Below are positions 33,611 to 41,057 of a stretch of 64,000 nucleotides of DNA, in pieces. The stretch is from positions 2,034,781-2,098,780 of the forward strand of contig NZ_KE386941.1 of NCBI RefSeq assembly GCF_000429705.1, read 5' to 3'. The notes under the pieces were generated by a model that saw nothing but the letters and a program-made list of their open reading frames with translations, was not told the DNA's origin and ran no database searches. A program made the translations under genes and the position numbers. Source of the stretch: Alteribacter aurantiacus DSM 18675 (GTDB lineage: Bacteria; Bacillota; Bacilli; Bacillales; Salisediminibacteriaceae). How positions within the stretch are numbered: the stretch's first letter is position 1; the number at the start of each line of letters is the position of its first letter.

Positions 33611-35005
33611 TTACGTATTGTCCTTTTCAAATTGTTGCATCAGCTTGGCCAACTCTTCTTTTTCCCGATCCAAATCCACTTGGCTCTCTGTTTTTTTCGA
33701 TGCTTTTTCTTTCGTGTTTTCCTTTTCTTGAGCCAACCACTTTGGCAACCGTTCTTTTCGTACCTGTTTTCCAGCGGTTTGACGCTTCCCGCCGTAATTT
33801 TGTTTTTCAGCTACTTCTCTGCGGTTTTTATGCTCCTGCTTCGCTAGCCCCATTGCTTGTTTCACCGTTTTAATGTTTTTCCGGCTCCACTGACCAGCAA
33901 TTTTATCAGCAAATCCTTTTGTTAGCTTCATGTCGTTGACCATAAGAATATAGTCAATTAATACATTAACCACACCTGGCTGAAGATGGTAATCAAGCAT
34001 TAAATTCTCTACAATCTTCATATCAGCCGGAGGCACTTTCGCACCTTCACTTCTGTTTTCGAGCAATTCCATAGGAGAAGTGGTCTCGTAATAATGAATC
34101 ATTTTTTCTTCTTCAGTAGTTGGCGTATCTTTCTGAGACACGAGATGCTCTGGCTGTTTTCGCAAGGCCAAGCTCGGTGGGTCTTGACTATAAATCATCC
34201 GATACCGTCTTTGTATGAGTTTTCTTAGTTCTTCTGAATCAAGTTGATCGTCATGAATCATCGTGTCTTGAATGAATTTACTCATTTCAATCGGTTCTAC
34301 TTTATATACAAAAGCGAGCTGCGTAATCGTTCGTTTTATCGGCTCTTTTTCCAATGCCTGTTTATTAATAAATGGAGGAAGATTCGCAAGCATCAGGTCA
34401 AAGTCAAAGTCTTTTCCTTTTAGATCATAGGCCTTTCCCTTTTCTTCTTCTCCACGAAAAGAGAGATGATCTACATTTAGCCCTTCTTGGTAGGAAATCA
34501 TTTCAGATTGATGGAGGGACTGAAACACATCATCGAATGAACGTGTTACATTTTCGGTTCCATCCAAATCTTGTCGTTCTAAAGTAAAACGATTCCTGAT
34601 TTTTCTATATTGTTCTTTTCCCAATCGGTTATACAAAAAGACACTGAGCATGCCATCTCTAAAGAAACCATCTGGTGTAAGAGGCTTTTTCAAATCGTAA
34701 ATATAGACCGCTTCATCGACGTCTTTTTTTCGATACGTAGACATAAGTCCAATCGCTTCGAGCTTTTTACGTTCCGAAAACAGCTCGTTTAGAGGTCGAC
34801 CGGTAAGGACCATTAAGCTTTGATGCTGCTTTTCCTCGCCCATCCCGTATTCTGCCTCGGTCCATAGGGTTAGATAAAGGCTATATGCCAAAGAACCAAT
34901 TAGCGGCTGATAAAGTAGGGTTAAGGTGTCACGGTCTGTATCGTGTAGCTTGTCTTTCATTTGTACACAGTAACGGTCGATGGGCAAAAGTTCTTTCCAG
35001 TGCAT
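33611..35005 (-). CDS. dnaB: Replication initiation and membrane attachment protein DnaB
   Basis: This 464-residue Bacillus-type DnaB is not the E. coli helicase. It works with DnaD and DnaI to load the helicase at oriC and at restart sites. It contains a winged-helix N-terminal region and DnaB/DnaD-type DDBH2 domains, including a C-terminal stretch with MLDYHLQPGVVNVLIDYILM near 330. A highly charged, lysine and glutamate rich tail follows (about 410-464). It is immediately upstream of dnaI. A terminator after nrdR suggests that dnaB-dnaI has its own promoter. Confidence 0.93.
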   Translation of the reverse strand: MHWKELLPIDRYCVQMKDKLHDTDRDTLTLLYQPLIGSLAYSLYLTLWTEAEYGMGEEKQHQSLMVLTGRPLNELFSERKKLEAIGLMSTYRKKDVDEAVYIYDLKKPLTPDGFFRDGMLSVFLYNRLGKEQYRKIRNRFTLERQDLDGTENVTRSFDDVFQSLHQSEMISYQEGLNVDHLSFRGEEEKGKAYDLKGKDFDFDLMLANLPPFINKQALEKEPIKRTITQLAFVYKVEPIEMSKFIQDTMIHDDQLDSEELRKLIQRRYRMIYSQDPPSLALRKQPEHLVSQKDTPTTEEEKMIHYYETTSPMELLENRSEGAKVPPADMKIVENLMLDYHLQPGVVNVLIDYILMVNDMKLTKGFADKIAGQWSRKNIKTVKQAMGLAKQEHKNRREVAEKQNYGGKRQTAGKQVRKERLPKWLAQEKENTKEKASKKTESQVDLDREKEELAKLMQQFEKDNT

Positions 35006-35154
35006 AAGCGTCCATTCCCTTGCTTCAAAGTGTCTTTTCCTATTGTACCAAACAACGCCTCTTTGCTCTATGTGATGGTAAAAGTTGTACAGGTTGCTCT
35101 ATGACATTGCGTCCTACCGCTTCAGGCGGAGACTTCTTTGTTCTTTAATTACGC

Positions 35155-35180
35155 AAAAAAAGAGCTCCTTGAAGGAGACT
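35155..35180 (-). terminator. Terminator after nrdR
   Basis: A minus-strand hairpin (AGTCTCCTT/AAGGAGCTCT) is followed by a seven-base T-run, about 12 bases past the nrdR stop. Confidence 0.75.
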
Positions 35181-35191
35181 CCTTTGTTGTT

Positions 35192-35662
35192 TCAGGATTC
35201 TTTATCGCCTGAGCGCTTTAATAGCTCTTTTAATTCATCTACAAAAACATTAATATCTTTGAACTGACGATAGACCGAAGCAAATCGAACATATGCCACG
35301 TCATCAATAGCAGCGAGTTGCTCCATAACCTGTTCGCCAATATCATGACTATCCACTTCAGAAATACCCTGATTTCTCAACTCGCGCTCAACTTGATCCA
35401 CAACCGTTTCAAGCTTTTCAAGAGGGACCGGACGTTTTTCGCATGCACGAATCAATCCTCGAAGAATCTTTTCTCTTGAGAATTCTTCCCGATTTCCATC
35501 TTTTTTCACGACAATCAGTGGCGTTTTTTCCACTCGCTCAAACGTCGTATAGCGATAGCCGCATGATTCACACTCTCGTCGTCGCCGAATGGAACGCCCC
35601 TCATCACTCGGACGGGAATCGAGTACGCGAGTTCCGTTATGTTGACAGCTTGGACATCTCAT
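35192..35662 (-). CDS. nrdR: Transcriptional repressor NrdR
   Basis: This 156-residue NrdR represses ribonucleotide reductase genes in response to ATP/dATP balance. The zinc ribbon uses Cys3, Cys6, Cys31 and Cys34 (MRCPSCQ, ECESCGYR) and carries DNA-binding arginines in RSIRRRRE. An ATP-cone domain from about residue 47 (LIVVKKDGNREEFSREKIL) binds nucleotides. Length and motifs are fully typical. It probably forms a unit with the uncharacterised gene upstream and is followed by dnaB. Confidence 0.96.
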   Translation of the reverse strand: MRCPSCQHNGTRVLDSRPSDEGRSIRRRRECESCGYRYTTFERVEKTPLIVVKKDGNREEFSREKILRGLIRACEKRPVPLEKLETVVDQVERELRNQGISEVDSHDIGEQVMEQLAAIDDVAYVRFASVYRQFKDINVFVDELKELLKRSGDKES

Positions 35663-35688
35663 ATAATCCTCTCCATTCCTGTCTCCCG

Positions 35689-36102
35689 TTAAAACCCTTG
35701 CGTCAGGTTGTCACCTAATCCGGCACCGACAAAGGTCAAGCGTCCATTTAAGTTCTTATACAGTTCGTAAATTAACTTTCTACTATAACCAAAGTCTACA
35801 GGTAGCGCCGTGTCTGTGGTAACTGAAAAATCAACGGCTGTGCGGTATGGCCTAACCATGATCACAGTAGCCACCAAAAAAACCTTCTTACCGGAGTCTG
35901 CACGAGCGATAATTTCGCCTCGTTCTTCAGAAACAGATTGAACCTGAAGCCCTTGACGTTGGTTGATCATCGCTTGGACTTCCTTCATTACTTTATCCTT
36001 GGACGATTTGTAATAGTGTGTTTGCAACTTTTCATCCGGGTGTTTCTCACGCGTTTCCGTATGTGTACTTATGTATTTTTGCATTGTATCTTTAAATCCC
36101 AT
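35689..36102 (-). CDS. Conserved protein of unknown function upstream of nrdR
   Basis: This 137-residue, probably cytosolic protein has no signal peptide or membrane segment. The N-terminal 35 residues are charged (KYISTHTETREKHPDEKLQ). The rest alternates beta-like strands (GLQVQSVSEERGEIIARAD, KVFLVATVIMVRPYRTAVDFSV) with a C-terminal SRKLIYELYKNLNGRLTFVGAG. It resembles the DUF1499-like or cytosolic-protein families only vaguely, and I do not recognise it securely. The ATG at 36102 follows AAGGTGGG by seven bases. A GTG four codons earlier overlaps that site. It lies 26 bases upstream of nrdR and is divergent from the holin-like gene. Confidence 0.7.
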   Translation of the reverse strand: MGFKDTMQKYISTHTETREKHPDEKLQTHYYKSSKDKVMKEVQAMINQRQGLQVQSVSEERGEIIARADSGKKVFLVATVIMVRPYRTAVDFSVTTDTALPVDFGYSRKLIYELYKNLNGRLTFVGAGLGDNLTQGF

Positions 36103-36244
36103 TATACATCCCACCTTAGCATCTTAAGAATAGCAGGAAATAACAACATGTTCAATATTATTGGAAAATTGGTTCGAACCTTGTCACCTAATCTTTATTT
36201 TTCATTAGGAATGTTTTGTCCGCGGCGCAATTATAGATGAAATG

Positions 36245-36286
36245 AAGGCACTGAAAAAGTTCGATCTTTAACTTTTTCAGTGCCTT
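36245..36286. repeat. Perfect 17-bp inverted repeat before the holin-like gene
   Basis: AAGGCACTGAAAAAGTT and its exact complement flank an eight-base loop. The right arm ends about ten bases before the ribosome site of the holin-like gene, in a divergent intergenic region. It looks like a terminator stem but lacks a T-run afterwards. Confidence 0.75.
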
Positions 36287-36312
36287 CTGATGAAATAGGA
36301 GGGGGTTTAACT

Positions 36313-36591
36313 GTGGACTTCTTATCATATGTAGTAGATGAGGCTTTGATTGTGATCCCCGTGTTAATGATTTTGGGCAAAATCATTAAACAGACTCCTC
36401 GTGTACCGGATTGGCTAATTCCTTATATGTTGTTGATCCTAGGAATTACCTTCACTACGTTCCTTATGGGACTTTCCATAGAGGCGTTTATTCAAGGTAT
36501 TCTCGTTACGGGGGGAGCTGTATTCGGTCATCAGCTCATTAAACAAACACGAAGAGCAAATGGACAACGGCATCACAAAGACCATACTTAA
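36313..36591 (+). CDS. Small holin-like membrane protein
   Basis: This 92-residue protein has two to three hydrophobic segments (about residues 8-24, 34-54 and 58-78) around a PDWLIPYMLLILGITF core, and ends with a charged tail rich in Arg and His. This pattern resembles phage holins of the holin_5-like type that are also found as single chromosomal genes in bacilli. The start is GTG at 36313, seven bases after GGAGGGGG. No endolysin, phage structural or integrase gene is nearby, so a prophage origin is unsupported. It is a single-gene unit preceded by a 17-bp hairpin and followed by a terminator. Confidence 0.7.
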   Translation: MDFLSYVVDEALIVIPVLMILGKIIKQTPRVPDWLIPYMLLILGITFTTFLMGLSIEAFIQGILVTGGAVFGHQLIKQTRRANGQRHHKDHT

Positions 36592-36622
36592 GCATGACCC
36601 TGTGGGGATCATGCCTTTTTTG
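36592..36622 (+). terminator. Terminator of the holin-like gene
   Basis: A GCATGAcCCC/GGGGatcATGC hairpin with a six-base T-run directly follows the stop. Confidence 0.8.
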
Positions 36623-36672
36623 GTTTTTCAAAGGAATGATAAACGACGCTTTGGTGGAGCCTTTGGGCATCG

Positions 36673-36757
36673 GATGATCCACTTATTTTTGGTTTGATCC
36701 ACTTATCCTCACTTTGATCCACTTATTTTTCGTTTGATCCATTTATTACACTTTTGT
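36673..36757. repeat. 20-bp tandem repeat array D (4 copies)
   Basis: Four copies of TTGATCCACTTATTTTTGGT-like units, with GATCC at 36676, 36696, 36716 and 36736, give an exact 20-base period. The array lies between two convergent terminators. Confidence 0.88.
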
Positions 36758-36812
36758 CTGAGTTAGCTCCTCTGCCGCCACTTTCGTCTGCTCTCCCCCA
36801 TCTCCCGTTAAC

Positions 36813-36849
36813 AAAAAATACTCCTCAAGCATTTAGCCTGAGGAGTATT
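36813..36849 (-). terminator. Terminator of speD
   Basis: A perfect stem AATACTCCTCA/TGAGGAGTATT with an 11-base loop is followed by a T-run on the minus strand. Confidence 0.9.
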
Positions 36850-36859
36850 TCTCTTCATT

Positions 36860-37261
36860 CTATTTAGTCGTTGCAGTTAGTGCTCTTTCCGTACGTGGTT
36901 CACCGACTTTAATCGGCCCCATGCCTCGGGGAACTTCTACCGCTTCAGTTAATTTAGCATCTAAATGTTTTGCAATGTAATCTGACGCCACATTCGGATC
37001 AATTCTGTCTCCGCACGTATAAACGTCAATGCTTGCATAACCGTGCTCTGGGAAACTGTGAATCGTTAAATGAGATTCACTAATAATAACGACTCCACTT
37101 ACCCCATGCGGTGCAAACTTGTGGAAAGCTACTTCCCTTACTTCTGCACCTGCTTCAAGTGCTGCATTTACAAATAATTTTTCGATAAATCCCATGTCAT
37201 TGAGCTTTTCAATGTTGCATTCCCAAAGCTCCGAAATGACGTGTCGTCCCATGGTTTCCAT
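36860..37261 (-). CDS. speD: S-adenosylmethionine decarboxylase proenzyme
   Basis: This 133-residue proenzyme makes decarboxylated AdoMet for spermidine synthesis. It is the small prokaryotic class 1B form. Self-cleavage should occur between Glu62 and Ser63 in SESHLTIHSFPEHG, leaving a pyruvoyl group on the new N-terminus. His64 and the later CGDRIDP (Cys83 region) are the processing residues. Length equals the B. subtilis enzyme. The ATG follows AAGGGGGAT. It lies downstream of gapB, as in B. subtilis, where the two genes can be co-transcribed. Confidence 0.95.
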   Translation of the reverse strand: METMGRHVISELWECNIEKLNDMGFIEKLFVNAALEAGAEVREVAFHKFAPHGVSGVVIISESHLTIHSFPEHGYASIDVYTCGDRIDPNVASDYIAKHLDAKLTEAVEVPRGMGPIKVGEPRTERALTATTK

Positions 37262-37511
37262 ACCGAAATCCCCCTTTACTATATTTCATGCCTTCCTTAC
37301 TAAGCATGGAGGAATGTGACCACTACGGGGGAAAGTTAGTCCAAAGAGGTCCTAACCCTTAAGTGATGTGTGACACCATCACCTAGTAACGATCATCCCT
37401 TCTATTGCTTTTATTCGAAGATCACGAAAAACAGTATACTTCCTTTGCATTTTTTTTGCAATGGTTTTTTAGAGGGAAAAATGAGCCAAGGAACCATGGT
37501 ACAAACGGTAT

Positions 37512-38537
37512 TTATGCAGTAACTTCCGATTCAGCCTTAAGAGCTTCACCTACATACTCAATTACATCAACAACACGGCAAGAATATCCCCATTCATTAT
37601 CGTACCAAGCAAGGACTTTCACTTGTCGGTTGTTCAGAACCATCGTAGATAGACCATCGATGATCGATGAATTTTCGTTTCCGTTAAAGTCTACGCTTAC
37701 TAAAGGTTCATCAGAAAACCCTAGAATACCTTTTAGTTCGTTCTCAGAAGCTGCCTTCAATACATCATTTACTTCCTCAACAGTCACATCCGTATAGAGA
37801 TCAACAACCAAGTCCACAAGAGAAACATTTGGCGTAGGGACACGAAGAGCCATTCCGTTTAGCTTTCCTTCCAATTCAGGCAACACTTTTGAAAGGGCTT
37901 TGGCAGCTCCTGTCGTAGTAGGTATAATAGATTGTCCGCAAGCTCTTGCACGGCGAAGATCTTTATGTGGATTATCAATATTTTTTTGGTCATTCGTGTA
38001 AGCATGAACGGTCGTCATCATACCGGACTGAATCCCAAAGCGATCGTTTAAGACTTTGGCTACCGGTGCCAAACAGTTTGTTGTACAAGAAGCATTTGAA
38101 ATAATGTTGTGCGTATTTGGGTCGTAATCTTTTTCATTGACTCCATAAACAATCGTAATATCTTCATCCTTTCCGGGAGCTGTGATGACAACTTTCTTTG
38201 CTCCTGCTTCAAGGTGATAAGAGGCTGTTTCTTTTGATTTAAATTTACCAGTCGCTTCAACGACAATATCTACTCCAAGTTCCTTCCAAGGAAGTTCCAA
38301 CGGATTCCTGTTATTCAATAATTTCACTTTGGTACCGTTTACAATTAAGTGATCATCAAATGCTTCTACATCTCCCATAAACGGACCGTGTACAGTATCA
38401 TGTTTAATCAAGTGAGCCAACGTTTCGGCAGGGTATGAAGCGTTAATTGCCGCTACGGATAATTTAGTGTCTAATACTGCCTTTCGAAAAACCATTCTGC
38501 CGATTCGGCCAAAACCGTTAATTGCGATTGTCGTCAT
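37512..38537 (-). CDS. gapB: Glyceraldehyde-3-phosphate dehydrogenase, gluconeogenic type
   Basis: This 341-residue enzyme interconverts glyceraldehyde-3-phosphate and 1,3-bisphosphoglycerate. Key parts are the N-terminal GFGRIGR dinucleotide fold, catalytic Cys in SNASCTTNCLAP near residue 152, and HAYTNDQKNIDNPHKDLRRAR. The INASYPAETLAHLIKHDTVHG segment has no acidic residue at the place that favours NAD in GapA, matching GapB, which prefers NADP and works in gluconeogenesis. The speD neighbour and the two CcpN-like boxes upstream support GapB over the glycolytic paralogue. A purine-rich site (GGAAGGGGCC) precedes the ATG. Confidence 0.93.
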   Translation of the reverse strand: MTTIAINGFGRIGRMVFRKAVLDTKLSVAAINASYPAETLAHLIKHDTVHGPFMGDVEAFDDHLIVNGTKVKLLNNRNPLELPWKELGVDIVVEATGKFKSKETASYHLEAGAKKVVITAPGKDEDITIVYGVNEKDYDPNTHNIISNASCTTNCLAPVAKVLNDRFGIQSGMMTTVHAYTNDQKNIDNPHKDLRRARACGQSIIPTTTGAAKALSKVLPELEGKLNGMALRVPTPNVSLVDLVVDLYTDVTVEEVNDVLKAASENELKGILGFSDEPLVSVDFNGNENSSIIDGLSTMVLNNRQVKVLAWYDNEWGYSCRVVDVIEYVGEALKAESEVTA

Positions 38538-38562
38538 TAGAAAAGGCCCCTTCCATCGTATA

Positions 38563-38606
38563 TGTGTTATACTTTATATCCTTAAAATCATTTTTAGTAT
38601 AACATA
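38563..38606 (-). promoter_or_regulatory. Two CcpN-like operator boxes at the gapB promoter
   Basis: TGTGTTATACT at 38563-38573 on the plus strand and TATGTTATACT on the minus strand at 38596-38606 each fit the CcpN pattern TRTGHYATAYW exactly. They face each other with centres 33 bases apart. A promoter with -35 TTATAC and -10 TATAAA or ATATAA sits between and overlaps them. CcpN represses gapB and pckA during growth on sugar in B. subtilis. Confidence 0.7.
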
Positions 38607-38746
38607 TATTATGCAAGCAGTACTCTTTTTTCGAATAATTTTTCGCGAATGTGCGTTTGACTAGTTTACTAAGTATTTAGCTGATCGAATGGTCTTACAA
38701 GAAATGAAATCTCACTAATATTCATGCTTTTATTTCCCAAAATAAA

Positions 38747-38865
38747 AAGAGCCTAAGACAAAAGTGTTTTTTGAGTCAAATCGAACAATGGTATGCGGCT
38801 TATATTACGCCGCATACCATTGTTCGATTTCTACAATAAACACTTACTTTTTGTCCCAGCCTCTT
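38747..38865 (-). terminator. Large nested-hairpin terminator of coaE with a 22-bp perfect palindrome
   Basis: An outer imperfect stem (minus strand GAGGCTGGGACAAAAAGT against CTTTTGTCTTAGGCTC) encloses a perfect 22-base inverted repeat at 38778-38799 and 38809-38830 with a nine-base loop. A T-rich run follows on the minus strand, eight bases past the coaE stop. Confidence 0.75.
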
Positions 38866-38872
38866 ATGACCC

Positions 38873-39466
38873 CTAAACCACATTCCATTCTTTTAAAACA
38901 GCTCTTACTTCGTTTTTTGTATCTTCGATGGATCCACTGTTATTGACCACTTTATCTACGTGCTCTTGTTTTTCATCCAATGGCATTTGCGAACGAATTC
39001 TACTTTGAGCTTCTTCCTCACTAGAATCGTCTCTCTTCATTAACCGTTGAAGCTGCGTGTCAGCATCCACGTATACAAGAAGGGTTTTATCCACGAGATA
39101 GTCGAGCTCACTCTCAATCAGCAACGGAATATCAAGTACGACGTGATCGTGTCCTGATTGTAAATAATCGTCCCGACGCTTCTTCATTTCTGCTCGCACA
39201 GCAGGATGCACGATGCTGTTCAATTGCTCTCTCTTCTTCTGATCGTTAAAAATTATGGCACCTAATTTTTTTCGGTGAATATTACCGTCCTCATTAAGAA
39301 TCTGTTCACCGAAAGCTTGTACAATTTGGTTAAAAGCCTCTTGCCCGGGCTCAACGACTTCCCGGGCAATTACATCGGCATCGACCACCGGAATATTCCA
39401 CTCTTTAAACATAGCGGACACGGTGCTTTTCCCGCTCGCAATTCCACCTGTTAATCCGATAATCAT
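38873..39466 (-). CDS. coaE: Dephospho-CoA kinase
   Basis: This 197-residue kinase catalyses the last step of coenzyme A synthesis. The P-loop GLTGGIASGKST is at residues 4-15. VVDADVIAREVV near 32 contains the catalytic Asp, and VLDIPLLIE and QLQRLMKRD follow. It lies between gapB and ytaF, and the order gapB-coaE-ytaF-mutM-polA matches B. subtilis. The terminator downstream is unusually large. Confidence 0.96.
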   Translation of the reverse strand: MIIGLTGGIASGKSTVSAMFKEWNIPVVDADVIAREVVEPGQEAFNQIVQAFGEQILNEDGNIHRKKLGAIIFNDQKKREQLNSIVHPAVRAEMKKRRDDYLQSGHDHVVLDIPLLIESELDYLVDKTLLVYVDADTQLQRLMKRDDSSEEEAQSRIRSQMPLDEKQEHVDKVVNNSGSIEDTKNEVRAVLKEWNVV

Positions 39467-39490
39467 CTGAATGTTTCACCTGCTTTCCTC

Positions 39491-40129
39491 TTATAATTTC
39501 CAAATCCCTAATAAGATAAGTACGAGTCCCGGAATAAAGGAAAGGCTTTTCATCCACCTAGCATCTGCAAAAACATATCCGCTTCTCATACCGAGTGTTA
39601 AACATAACGCACACATTGAGGCTACACTGACTGCCATCAACACAGGAGAAAAACCGATTAGTGCTGCACCAAGACCGGCACCAAAAGCATCCAGGGAAAG
39701 AGCTAAGCCAAGAAGAAACGCTTCTCGCCCCGTAATGGTTCCCGAGTTATCCAAGTCAGCTACCATCGGCTTTCTCAGAACTGTAATGACAATACCAAGT
39801 TTCTTAATTTCAAAGTTAAAGATGTACTCACGTTCTTCTTTTGTTTTCCGATCTTTCTTAGCGGGGTTGTAAATTTGATACAACGCCCAAGCTCCAATCA
39901 AAATAAGAATAAAGCCCCCAATTGTTTCAGCGACACCTGGGCTCATCACTCGTGCAATAGCTGTACCAATCGTCATCGCGATTAAAATTGAAGTTGCAGA
40001 GCAGAGTGCGATGAAGACAAGGGATCGAAGAGGCAATTTCATTTTTCTCAGACCATATGTGAGACCTACACCGAAGCTGTCCAAGCTAACAGCGAAGGCC
40101 AGTAGCAGTAAAGAAAGTAATTCCACCAT
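39491..40129 (-). CDS. ytaF: Sporulation membrane protein YtaF (MntP-related)
   Basis: This 212-residue membrane protein has six hydrophobic segments arranged as an internal duplication. Each half contains a SLDSFGVGLTYGLR or SLDAFGAGLGAAL type motif with an Asp in the membrane, as in the MntP/LysE-related family. YtaF is conserved in spore-formers and transcribed in sporulating cells of B. subtilis; transport of a cation is inferred only from family resemblance. The ATG at 40129 follows GGAAGGAG by eight bases. An upstream extension of 18 codons has no ribosome site. Confidence 0.9.
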   Translation of the reverse strand: MVELLSLLLLAFAVSLDSFGVGLTYGLRKMKLPLRSLVFIALCSATSILIAMTIGTAIARVMSPGVAETIGGFILILIGAWALYQIYNPAKKDRKTKEEREYIFNFEIKKLGIVITVLRKPMVADLDNSGTITGREAFLLGLALSLDAFGAGLGAALIGFSPVLMAVSVASMCALCLTLGMRSGYVFADARWMKSLSFIPGLVLILLGIWKL

Positions 40130-40211
40130 CCTTAAGGCTCCTTCCCATAACCATCGATACGATAGTATATGGCATGAGCCCATCCAATGTACGAAGGAAT
40201 TTTAATGAACG

Positions 40212-41039
40212 TTATCCCGGCTGACAGCTAGGACAAGTATGGGTACCACGACCACCAACGACAGATCGTTCGATTTCAGCTCCACACATTTTACACGCTT
40301 CACCGGTTTTTCCGTAAACAAATAGACGTTGTTGGAACATCCCCATTTCACCTTGACCATTCACATAAGATTTGATAGACGATCCCCCTTGCTGAACCGC
40401 TTCTTTTAACGTCTTCACTATCGCCCCGTGAAGTTTAACTGCTTCTTCATCCGTAATCGTATTGGCTCTTCTTTCAGGATGAATTCCTGCAAGGAAGAGG
40501 GCCTCATCTACATAGATATTTCCAAGGCCCGCCAGAACGGTTTGGTCCAAAAGAGCGGACTTGATAAAGCGTGTCGTTTTTAACAACTTCTGTCTTAAGT
40601 GGATAGGCGTAAAGGCTTCTGTAAAAGGTTCAACCCCTAAGTGCGAAAGAGGGAGGTGATGAAGCTCCTCACCTCTTTCAAAGAGATGCATCGTTCCGAA
40701 TTTACGAACGTCCCGGTAACGTAGCTCTTCGCCACTCGTTAACAAAAACTGAACATGTGTATGTTTGTCCTTTTCTTCACTTGAAGAATAAAGACCATAA
40801 CGACCTTCCATCCTTAAATGCGACACGAGCGTCCACGAGTCCAAGTGGAACAAAAGGAACTTGCCTCGTCTTCCGACCCCTTGGAATGTCTCTCCTTTAA
40901 GCATGTCTGTAAACGCCTGTCTGTCATCCGGTCGTTTAATCATCTTCGGCCAATGAATGATCACATCTTCAATTGTTTTTCCTACCACGAGCTGTTCAAG
41001 GGTTCGTTTGACTGTTTCTACTTCCGGTAATTCAGGCAT
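40212..41039 (-). CDS. mutM: Formamidopyrimidine-DNA glycosylase
   Basis: This 275-residue Fpg removes 8-oxoguanine and formamidopyrimidines from DNA and cuts the abasic site. The chain begins MPELPEVETVKRTL. Pro at position 2 is the nucleophile after Met removal and Glu3 is the catalytic acid, so the ATG at 41039 is required even though two extra codons are open upstream. LAGLGNIYVDEALF is the helix-two-turn-helix, and the C-terminal zinc finger has CKMCGAEIERSVVGGRGTHT and CPSC. It lies just after polA, as in B. subtilis. Confidence 0.96.
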   Translation of the reverse strand: MPELPEVETVKRTLEQLVVGKTIEDVIIHWPKMIKRPDDRQAFTDMLKGETFQGVGRRGKFLLFHLDSWTLVSHLRMEGRYGLYSSSEEKDKHTHVQFLLTSGEELRYRDVRKFGTMHLFERGEELHHLPLSHLGVEPFTEAFTPIHLRQKLLKTTRFIKSALLDQTVLAGLGNIYVDEALFLAGIHPERRANTITDEEAVKLHGAIVKTLKEAVQQGGSSIKSYVNGQGEMGMFQQRLFVYGKTGEACKMCGAEIERSVVGGRGTHTCPSCQPG

Positions 41040-41057
41040 CAACATTCATCCTTCACA

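Noticed and set aside
33259..33873. 204-codon open frame on the plus strand across dnaI and dnaB
   Set aside because: It is antisense to two well-supported genes, has no ribosome site at a sensible start, and its low-complexity hydrophobic content is what the reverse of charged codons gives.
36313..36591. Prophage remnant around the holin-like gene
   Set aside because: Neighbours are core genes (nrdR, speD) and there is no integrase, endolysin or structural gene.
37321..37400. Hairpin GTGAT...ATCAC between gapB and speD as a riboswitch or terminator
   Set aside because: The stem is short with a bulge and has no T-run. Nothing supports a known riboswitch class.
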